NCBI GenBank assembly: GCA_003255065.1
Contig: QAOA01000139.1
Coordinates: 181,477 to 245,476 of the forward strand
Length of the DNA: 64,000 bases
Source of the DNA: Cercis canadensis
Taxonomy: Eukaryota; Streptophyta; Magnoliopsida; Fabales; Fabaceae
Direction of reading: 5' to 3'
The translations under genes were made by a program, and so were the position numbers. Each line of letters starts with the position of its first letter. The first letter of the stretch is position 1. Shown one piece after another: positions 54,383 to 64,000 of this stretch. The notes below the pieces were generated by a model. It was not told the origin of the DNA. It saw only the letters and a program-made list of their open reading frames with translations, and made no database searches.

Positions 54383-57300
54383 GTTTTATGAGGTCACTTA
54401 TCCATGGCAATCTCAGGCCTCCATCAGCTTTGCCCACTCACTTTTTCAGAACAGAGCGTTGAAATTTAATTCCAAATCACGACACCGTTGAGCTAGTTTG
54501 CAAGGTTATAAACTTATGTGTATTTTAAAATAATTCACTCTTTTTAAAAACCTTAAAATACTCTTATTTAGATATTCGTATAAAAATAATTTAAATTTGA
54601 GAGTATAAATTTAAATAAAAAAAATTTACTTAAACAATTAAACTCACTTTTTTTATTTCATTTGTTTATGTTGTCTTATTATTCTATTATCTTTTTTTTG
54701 TAAAATAATGCTTTTATGAAATACATTTAGTCGGTTAAATTATTACAACAATTAAGTTTGGAGAATAAAATACCTAAATATCAATGTTTTGAAATATATT
54801 ATCGAAATATTGATTTTTTTATTTTTAATATAAACTAAAAAATAGTGCACATGTTTTTTTTTACTTGAGAATCACGCTATTATAAATTACGCAACCTATT
54901 GAGATGTTCATTTTTTATGGCAAGAAATGTTGAGTCGCATCATAACCATCCATTTGCATTTTATTTCTTGAGTTGCGCCAATCAATAATGGCTCAACTTA
55001 ACATGTCATACCATCTGTTAATAGTGTTAACATTGCATTTGAATTTATATTAAAAATTGAAAACATCAGTATTCAAGTAATAAGTTTCAAAACATGAGTA
55101 TTTGAGTATTTTGTTATCTAAACTTCATTATTTGGCATTTACCACATTTAGTCTACATTTCACTTCTAATTATAAAGAAAAATATTATTTATATACCTCA
55201 AATCCTTACTATTTTATATACCATGAGCCACAATTCAATTTACACTTTATAATTTTAACAAGAGCCACTATAAAAATATAAAATTGAATGGTACAAATTT
55301 AATTAATGCCCACAATGTATGAAACTAAAGAAAAAAAGATAAATTAAAATGAATTTTGTTGATACAAAATATATTCTAAACAAATTAAAAGGGAATTTAT
55401 TAATATTTTGTTCTAAACCGTAATGATTATTTTATCAAGATCCACTTAGTATATTTTGGAAGGATTTAGATAATTAGATATCAAGGGTTTATTTTAAACA
55501 AACTAATTATGAAATTAAAGTTCTTATGGTTTCTCTAACTCTTTCAATAATATTTAACCGTAGAAAAATATATGTGTTTGAGGCCTTACTTTAATAAAAA
55601 GAGACATTCTTAAAGTGTTTATGCACACAAAGCTATAGTTATAGGTATTTTAATAGTAAGACTCTAAAACAAAAATGACTCCCTCCAATTGAACTGGATT
55701 ATTAAAAAAAAAAAAAATTATTTTACCCCCATTCAACTTAAGGTCAATTGCACTTTACTCTCAAAATTTAAAAACATTACAGGGGATCCCATTAACAACA
55801 CTTAATTATTGGGAATTTGAGCATTAATGAGAGGGATTTTGGGGTTAATGGGTGTCACATGCTTCACACGTGCTGTTTTCCGTCAAATTTTGGATGGCCG
55901 TTCATAAAAGGAGATTTTCTGGACATTTTGATAGTTAATGGAGATCTCTTATATTGTTTTAAAATTATAGGTGTAAAGTACTGCTGACCCAAAGTTAAAA
56001 GGAGTAAATTAGACTTTTTTCAAAAAAAAAAAAATATTGATAATTATTTTCACACTTTATTTTACTAATATCACACCTTATTTTATTTTTAAATATGATA
56101 TAAACTAAATTACCCTCAATTAATATGAAAAGTTTTTAACTTTGACTAAACTTTTTTTATATTAAATGAGAATTTTTACAATTGACTAAAAACTTTTTAT
56201 ATTAAAATAAAATAAATAAATTTATATTATATTTGATATTAAATAAAGTATAACATTAACAAAATCGAATATGAAAATAATGTTATCTTCTTAGTGGTGA
56301 ATAACAAGTTAATACTTGAAATTTACAAAAAATTAAAATTTGTCGTTATAAAAATTTATATTTAAAAATTTACCCTTCCTAAAATGTGGAGCCCATGGTA
56401 CCTTCCAATTTCTTCGGTCCACCTACGCATCTCCATCACTAATCCTTCGCAGAAAATTTAAGCTTTGGAAATGGTGCTAAAAATGATGGCAAAGTGAAGT
56501 AAGTTAATTTTAATGTAATTTTTTTTTACATAACAACATAAAATTTTGAACCCTTGACCTTTTTTTGCAATATATTACAAAATCTTTTATCATTAAATCA
56601 CAAACACTTACATAAAAAGATTTTATGTGAAAATTTTTTATACAATAAACTTTTTTTTATATAAATTATTGAGATTGAATAAACAATTAAAAAAACACTT
56701 CTAAATTATTAAAAAAAATAAAAGAAATTGATCATTCAGCTTTACCAAAATTTTCACTATCAAATATAATTGTACCAACATTTTTTCAAAACAATTGTTA
56801 AGAGTTTTTGCAAAGACTTTTTTTTTTTTTCTAAAAGCTCTAAAAAATAATTTCATAAAATAAACTAAACATAACTTTTTGAAGGATAATATACTGTTTA
56901 TATTTTATCAAAAGTCCAAACATAATTTTATTCACATATAAATACTTATGATGATAGAAAAAGCACGTATAAATAATAAGCCATGAGGATAAAACTTATT
57001 CATTATGGAGGTCTTGAGGAAAGCGAGAATTATGATTACTCTATCTTCAAAAAGGTCAACACATATGAATAATGTCATTGAAATACTAATGAAATACAAC
57101 AAAAATGTTTCATCGTAGTACTAAAACGATATATTCTTCTATTTTATAGATGAAAAAGTTTGTTAAGTATAGATAATCAAATCTAGTATATTAGACATGC
57201 TTAAAATATGAGAATAACAAACTGAAAATTATACCAATCTGATAAAAACGGAATGGAGAAGCAACTCTTTGCTTCTTCTCTATTTTACGAGGTAAAATGA

Positions 57301-57819
57301 CCTGGGTAGTTGTATTTCAATGCAAAAGCAAGTTTTTAACCTCAACACTCTTCATCCTCCTTCGGAAGTGATTCTAGAGCCCTCAACATAGAGCCAAACA
57401 TATTAGTTTAGAGGATAATGTTTCTCAAACAATCCTAGGTTATGACAATATTGTGCAACATATATACTGAAACATAACAATGAGCATTGTTTTATCATTG
57501 CCTAAATGGATGCAAGTACACAAATCTATTAGAATATCTATATAATATGAAATTAAGGAAACTTGAATAGATCTTATCATAGCCCAATACTTTCAGGTCT
57601 AAGAAAAGTAATGATAAAGAAATCATATAACTATAGCAATCAAATCCTTTTGCAAACAAAATAAAGCTCATCCAAAACAGTTCCTGCTACTTTGATCCCA
57701 AAATAAAATAAAACAAAAAAAACTCCTCCTACCATACTTGACAAGACTAGCACATTGTGCATTACAACGGGTGAGAATCTCAATAACTGAAATCAATACC
57801 TTATCAAACCAAAGCTAGC
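54383..57819. other. intergenic between the two genes (DUF1499 promoter side)
   Basis: Very AT-rich. The first 120 bases are the likely 5' UTR and promoter of the DUF1499 gene, with no clear TATA box assigned. Apart from the MITE at 55.7 kb I recognise no gene, tRNA or transposon. The 3' UTR of RPS15a lies at the right end. Confidence 0.5.
55705..56020. mobile_element. small MULE-like MITE
   Basis: Imperfect inverted ends of about 85 bp: the left reads TTACCCCCATTCAACTTAAG and CACTTTACTCTC, and the other strand from the right reads TTACTCCTTTTAACTTTGGG and TACTTTACACCT. The right terminus (GAAAAAAGTCTAATTTACTCC with one base trimmed) resembles the terminus of the 49-kb element. Both ends abut A-runs, so the target duplication and exact borders are unclear. 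Confidence 0.6.
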
Positions 57820-58969
<1,150 letters not shown>

Positions 58970-59775
58970 TTAGCAATAACAAACATGAAGCATTGACATT
59001 CAGACCTTACATGAAACTGAGATGAGGAAGACATAAAAGATTCAAAATTCAAAAGTTTCAAGCTGTTCTTCCATGATATAATCCAAAAGTATAACCATTT
59101 TTTTCCCTTGGGGTAGCAGATACACAATTCAATCAATAATTTCCATAGAAGCTGCAAGGGCATCTTAGCTATTACATAAACTAAACCACACAAATGACTG
59201 TTACAAGAGTTCATGAAACCTACAGCATTAAGAACTGAACTAATTCTGGAAATTCCCATAATTTCCTGAGAAATGTCACGGTTCAGATTTATATGAGGAA
59301 AATGTTTCCTCATGTTCATAGACACCCAAACAGATATTTAACTTATAATTCCTGCGGAAAGACAAAAATTTTAAACAACTCCAAGTTTACTCCCATATAA
59401 AACAGACATAGTTGGGTTTCCTATAACTTACTAATACATACCCAGAGAATATAACGCCAATTTAAGCCCAAAACTGCAAGATAACAAGAAACATAAAGCA
59501 GAGCGAAGAGCCCAGAACCCAGTTTCGCATTTGCCCACATTTTTTCAATGCTAAATTAGACTCAATTAGAACTAACATACACCCATTTCACCCATTGCAG
59601 TGATCATCTCACTCTGTTCCATTACTGCTGCTAAAGAAGATATCTTTTCATATAAAAATAAAATAAAATACTGGTTTTAGTTTCAATACTGCAAATCTTA
59701 TCAGTTACCAGATCTGATTTAACCTAAAGCAAGTAAAGAAAAGTGGGAAAAAGAGAAGTTAGAAGAGTGATATAC

Positions 59776-59895
59776 CTCAATTTCGCTTTCGCTGCCGCTA
59801 CCGAAGAAGATCGCACCCTCGAAATCTAGGACTTCCAGAGAACGAATAGAGCAAGAGGCGCAAGACGAGTGCGGAGAGGGAAGAAGGAGAAGTAG
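59776..59895 (-). promoter_or_regulatory. RPS15A: RPS15A 5'-UTR exon and leader
   Basis: The minus strand ends GAAATTGAG followed by the donor GTATATC at 59775; the acceptor ATTTGTAACAG is at 58948-58958, leaving five bases (TGACA) before the ATG. The leader is pyrimidine-rich (CTTCTCCTTCTTCCCTCTCC), as usual for ribosomal protein transcripts. The transcription start itself cannot be fixed. Confidence 0.75.
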
Positions 59896-59897
59896 GC

Positions 59898-59905
59898 TAG
59901 GGTTT
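59898..59905 (-). promoter_or_regulatory. telo-box AAACCCTA of RPS15A
   Basis: Minus-strand AAACCCTA lies next to the presumed transcription start. Telo-boxes at this position are a known mark of plant ribosomal-protein promoters. No TATA box is evident. Confidence 0.7.
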
Positions 59906-60089
59906 ATGAACTGCTTCCGCTGCCAGAAACGACCGCGTTTTGAGTTTTTTTTTTGTTTTGGTCGTTTAGGGTCTGGGTTCGGACCTTTTAACCCGATCCC
60001 AACCAAACACCCGACCACCTCTAGCAAAAGCTTTTGTGCTGGGTCGGGTCTTCGGTTTGTCTGTCCCACTGTTAACCCTTATCCCTAGT

Positions 60090-60859
60090 TAGTTAAAATG
60101 TGTATAATATTCGTATGTCCATAATTTTGAATAAAATCAAAGTTAAAGATTAGTAAAGTACACATTTGATTGAAGGCTTCCATTAAAAAATATATAAAAT
60201 ATTTTGTATCATTTTAAAGAATAAAAAATTTCTTTCGCATTGGTTTAATGAATTTTTTTTCATTATGTGTTTTTTTACTTAACATATAAATAGACTTTTA
60301 TTTTCTCTTCCTTATACTTGTTGTTAATGTGAATATAACTTTGACCATAACTCTCATTTTTGTTATACTACTATTTTAGATTTTTTTTGTAATCAAATTA
60401 ATAAATTTTATGAATATTAAGTATTTTGAGATATGATTTATACATAACAATAAATTCAATATTAAGTATTTTGCCTTATAAAAAAAATAATAAGTATTTT
60501 GACTAAAAATTAATTTAATTTTTAGTTTTAGTCTATAAAATATGCTACAATACTCATGATAATATATAAAAAAAAGTAAGAAATATAACTATATTTTATA
60601 TAACAAACTTTTCATTATAACACGTGACATACTTGTATAATATTTTAATGTATATTTACTAAATCGGTATTATAGACTGTATGTTTGACTGTTTCTTTAA
60701 TAAAACATCTCTATTATAATTATATTTAAATATTTAAATATATTATAAAACCAGGCTGGTTAGTGAACCATTTTTTAGAATGAGGACCCGATCGACCATT
60801 GGTGGAATTGAATGACGTCATAAATATATATACTTTGTTTTATAATATTTAATTTACCT

Positions 60860-60862
<3 letters not shown>
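60090..60862. other. AT-rich spacer, nothing recognised
   Basis: Long A/T runs and TATA-like words with no coding frame, terminal repeat or RNA gene that I can support. Confidence 0.5.
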
Positions 60863-60911
<49 letters not shown>

Positions 60912-60912
60912 T
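60863..60912. repeat. compound (TA)n(CA)n microsatellite
   Basis: About 13 TA units pass directly into about 11 CA units. Confidence 0.9.
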
Positions 60913-60950
60913 AATATAAATTATAAAGTAACAAATTATTAAAAAAAGTA

Positions 60951-62735
60951 AACTACAACAAAACATGGAATTTCTCACAGACAAAATCCATGAGAAATAC
61001 CCAAAAACTGTGTGAGAAATGTGTTTCATACAGATATTCTTATGGATTTTAGGGCATTTGAAAAACCTTTTTGAGAAACAATGTTTCTCACGGAATTTTA
61101 GTGTTAATGAGAAATGTTCTCACACTACAAGAAAAAAGTGTTAGTCACGAAAATTTCTCACAAACAAAAATGTCATGAGAAAAACGCAACATTTCTTACA
61201 GACTTTCTTATGGAAAGTGACTATTGAGATTCTCTTACGGAATTTCTCACGGACAAGGCTAACAGTGAGAAAAATCCATGAGAAAATCCGTGAGAAATAG
61301 TGTCCCAACCATCACCATAAATGTGTTTACAGTTAGTCCGTGAAAAACTTCAAAATTTCTCATGGAATTTTTCACGCCATGTCAAATTCATGAGAAAGGC
61401 CTTGAGAAAATGCAGCACATTGTTTTACTTAAAATTTGAAATTTAGGGTTTTTTCTCATGGATTTTTTTATGAGAAAACCTGCATTTAATTCCCTCAACG
61501 TAGCCGCAACCTCTATTTTCACTTACCTCCTTCTCTTCTTATCCTTTGCCATTTCTCCCTTCCTCAACATTCCTCCACCATTTTCCCCTTTTTTCTACTA
61601 GGTTTTGCACCGCACCCCACCTTAAGCCTCTCTACCGAATCAATTTTTGGAATTTTAGCTATTTAAGGTAGGTTTGACTATCCATATCTTGTTTCTAATT
61701 TTTCATGCATTTTTTTATGATGAATTGTTTGTCAATTTGCATACATATCATATGTTTTGTTGTTTAGAATATTTATTGGTTATTTTAGATAGTATAAGAG
61801 TTGTTTTGGATGTAACTGAATAGTGTAGGTCTATGATTGAATTTAGGATAGTGAAATTGATAAGGAATTTGATATCATCTGTTATGATTAGTTTGAGATT
61901 TTTGTTATATTATTGATGTGGAATAATTCTGAATTTTTTTTGAATTTCTTGAATGGCGTAGAATTTGTTTTGTAATTTTTTTCTATTGTTATGTAATTTT
62001 TACTTATACTGCTAGCTAATTTTAAGTTCTGGAATTAATGGTTTTTTTTGTGACTGAGTTCATATGTAATTGTGTGAAATTTTAATTCTTGGATTGTTTA
62101 AGATTTATGGGAGACTCTGCCAAATTTTTAGTTTAGGGTTTAGTGTTTAGGGTCTTAGGATAGGGTTTACAGGTTAAGATTTAAGGTTTGGGATAGGGAT
62201 AGGGTTTAGTAATTTTTAAGGTCTAGGGTTTGGGTTTAAGGTTATGGTTAAGGGTATAGGATTTAAAGGGTTATGATTAGAGTTTGGGGTTTAGGTAATT
62301 TAGGGTTTATAGGGTTTAATGTTTAGAATTTAGGGTTTAGGGTTAAGGTTTGGGTTTAAAGTTTAGGGTTTAAGATTTGGGTTTGGGGTTTGAGTTTTAG
62401 GTTATGGTTTAGGGTTTATGATTTAAGGGGTTTAGAGTTAAGGTTTGGGTTATGGTAATTTAAGGTTAGTGATTTTATTGTATACATAATTGCTTTTTTA
62501 ATATTTTTTGTATGACATATATCAAACGATTGTAGGTGCTCATCTCCAGCATCTGAGCCCTCTAGGAAGGACAAAGGCAAGGTTGTTGCTCGGCATTGTC
62601 TTTTTTTATGCCGACCCCAGAGTTAGTGCGCACATCGTTGCCCCGTGCGATGCATGAGGGATACTAAAGAGCCCTCACCCCGGGATCAACATCGTCAGCC
62701 ATTGGAGGGTCATTGATGTTGATACCCAATTTTGT
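60951..62735 (+). mobile_element. 5' part of a CACTA (En/Spm-type) transposon
   Basis: CACTACAAGAAAAAAGTG at 61123 is the classic terminus of plant CACTA elements; a variant AACTACAACAAAACATGG lies at 60951. Between 60,951 and 61,480 the word TTTCTCAYGGA and its reverse complement recur about 20 times in both orientations, as expected of transposase-binding subterminal repeats. A leader-like segment (61,490-61,680) ends in a good donor (TTTAAG/GTAGGT), and an acceptor (GATTGTAG) at about 62,536 opens a Ser-rich segment (SSPASEPSRKDKGKVVAR). The other terminus (CTTGTAGTG) was not found, so the element is truncated or runs out of view, and the right border given is approximate. Confidence 0.65.
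62128..62465 (+). repeat. degenerate telomere-type TTTAGGG repeats
   Basis: Dozens of variants of TTTAGGG (GGTTTAGGGTTTA, GGTTTGGG, GGTTAAGG) fill about 340 bases. Exact heptamers are interspersed with diverged ones. They sit in what looks like an intron of the CACTA-like element. Confidence 0.8.
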
Positions 62736-63165
62736 CCTGGTCAACTTATAAGGAACAAATATAAAAAATAAAATGTTGAAATACTTACAATAATAATAAC
62801 TTAAAAAGAATACAAAAATGCAAAAAAAAAATTATTATTATTTATTCAGAATAAAAAAAAAAGTAAACAAAAAAAGAAATAATTGCCATTTGAGGCAACA
62901 CGCAAGGCAGCAACCCAAGTTTTGTGAAATGTTGTTTCCCAGTTTGGTCACTCCTCCCAGCCATGCCCCTGGCAGCTTGAAAGCAAGAAATCATCAACTC
63001 ACATCAGTGCAACTTGCACCATTCTTCAGTTATAAAAAGAAACACAAGCAATGAACCAGGGGGGTCTAAGACAGAGACATACATAGACAGATAAGAGAAT
63101 TAAAACTCTGAAGCAATTCTAAAAAGGGGCACACCACAATATAACAAGCAAAAGGGATTCCAAGC
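62736..63165. other. spacer, nothing recognised
   Basis: A-rich, with one moderately GC-rich stretch at 62,880-63,020. It may include 3' UTR of the putative gene to the right. No supported frame. Confidence 0.4.
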
Positions 63166-63651
63166 TTAAGCAGGCACAACGAGAATCTCATCCACAGGTA
63201 CACCACCAACACTAATTTTCCCTTTCTTGCTTCCTTTCGTATTTACACCCTCAGATAGAACACATATTCAGCACCCAATTTAGAGAGAGAAAGCAAAAAC
63301 CCACAAGGAATCAAAGTGATGAAAGAAGAAATTTGGAAGAAAATAAAGAATTGGAGAGAAGTGATTTACCTTAACATTATCAATTTGCAAAAACACAGAT
63401 ATGGTATATATATAAATCTCCAATTTTTAGAGAAGAAAACCGATTTTTTAGAGAGATAAATAGAGATTTCAGAGAAGGGAAGTCATAGATAAAGAGAAAG
63501 GAAGTGATTTTCTTACCTTGAACTCATTGCTTAAGGTCCATTTTGGCTTGCTTTGGTGTTTGAGGCTAGATGGGTTGAAAATCTTGGTCTTGCGTTTTGC
63601 CCCCTGTTGCTCATCCTTTCTTTCCCCATTTCTTCTTTTTTCCGTTCCCAT
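63166..63651 (-). CDS. possible small lysine-rich gene, two or three exons
   Basis: The first exon 63517-63651 gives MGTEKRRNGERKDEQQGAKR and KTKIFNPSSLKHQSKPKWTL, ending NEFK at a strong donor (AAG/GTAAGA). The last exon 63166-63249 opens after CTGAG and gives GVNTKGSKKGKISVGGVPVD and EILVVPA before TAA. Both borders are in phase 0. A possible middle exon ending IDNVK (AAG/GTAAATC, about 63,370) has no clean AG acceptor. I do not recognise the family; the product would be short, basic at the start and perhaps nuclear. It may also be a pseudogene or chance. Confidence 0.3.
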
Positions 63652-63805
63652 TTGCTGAAAATTGTTTTGTTTTATCTTTTATATTCTATTTGTTTTAATC
63701 AAAGCTTTTAGAGTAGTTTTGATCCAATGCTTCTCACTTTGTTTCATTACCATGAGCATGGGCCTTTTTGTTTCACTAATGGCCTGGACGGATTGGGTTT
63801 ATTTA

Positions 63806-63904
63806 CCCAATTGGATTCCTTTTTTTTTTTTTTTATTGATTTGGTGCTCTATANTTCCCAATTGGATTCCTTTTTTTTTTTTTTTATTGATTTGGTGCTC
63901 TATA
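63806..63904. repeat. 48-bp duplication around a single N (assembly seam)
   Basis: CCCAATTGGATTCC followed by a T-run and ATTGATTTGGTGCTCTATA occurs at 63806-63853 and again at 63857-63904, separated by NTT. This looks like two overlapping contig ends joined with a placeholder base. Confidence 0.8.
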
Positions 63905-64000
63905 TTTATACATTGGAATAAAGCATTTTCTTTGATAAAAGTGGTTCTCTTGCATTCGGTTTAGGTCTTCTAGTGGCCTCTTATGTGTTTTTTTATTTTT

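Noticed and set aside
62818..63054. 78-residue frame starting in an A-run
   Set aside because: No homology recognised and A-rich composition; treated as spacer.

Overview
The window is a stretch of nuclear chromosome from a dicot-type flowering plant. It is AT-rich, has GT-AG introns, and carries plant Ty3/gypsy retrotransposons of the Athila and chromovirus-like kinds, Mutator-like, hAT and CACTA DNA transposons, degenerate TTTAGGG telomere-type repeats, a cytosolic ribosomal protein S15a gene and a plant DUF1499 gene. Nothing visible fixes the species.

Bases 1-45,343 are almost entirely a nested retrotransposon cluster. An old Athila-like element E (minus strand, LTRs 1743-3126 and 44108-45343) sits in the LTR of a still older Ty3/gypsy remnant (541-1742). 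Two things landed inside E. The first is A (3529-12009, minus strand), an 8.5-kb element with equal 1,427-bp LTRs, a GCTTG target duplication and an exact tRNA-Asp primer site. It has gag and protease but no reverse transcriptase or integrase, so it is a young non-autonomous element. The second is C (15196-41522, plus), an internally deleted Ty3/gypsy element with a tRNA-iMet-type primer site. C was hit by D (18437-39654, plus, target duplication AAACC), an Athila-like element with gag, protease, RNase H, integrase and a third ORF. The middle of D was opened by part of a hAT transposase gene (30281-32157), and that was hit by B (22336-30280), a relative of A with gag-PR-RT-RH-INT and one LTR. 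The 5' part of B, the 5' half of the hAT and the RT of D are missing, best explained by one later deletion. Most reading frames here carry stops, many of them CAG-to-TAG changes, so the cluster looks silenced and decaying, with A the freshest member.

Bases 45,344-51,900 hold a homopolymer-C assembly gap, an array of about 180-bp tandem repeats broken by a probable solo LTR (45861-47035), a head-to-head inverted pair of decayed GAMYB-type R2R3-MYB fragments (47421-48304), and a Mutator-like non-autonomous element with a perfect 9-bp target duplication (49029-50237).

Bases 51,900-60,000 are the gene-bearing part, both genes on the minus strand. The first is a four-exon DUF1499 gene (51902-54382) predicted to make a 227-residue plastid, probably thylakoid-lumen, protein; its first intron is filled with a tandem repeat and its third holds a tRNA-derived SINE. 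The second is a complete 130-residue RPS15a (uS8) gene (CDS 57820-58942) with a 5'-UTR intron and a telo-box near its start. A small MULE-like MITE lies between them.

Bases 60,000-64,000 are AT-rich spacer, a microsatellite, the 5' end of a CACTA-type element with dense subterminal repeats and a telomere-like tract, a possible small lysine-rich gene (63166-63651, low confidence), and a duplicated segment around a single N that looks like an assembly seam. No tRNA, rRNA or CRISPR feature was found. Intact cellular coding capacity is limited to the RPS15a and DUF1499 genes, with the 63-kb model possible.
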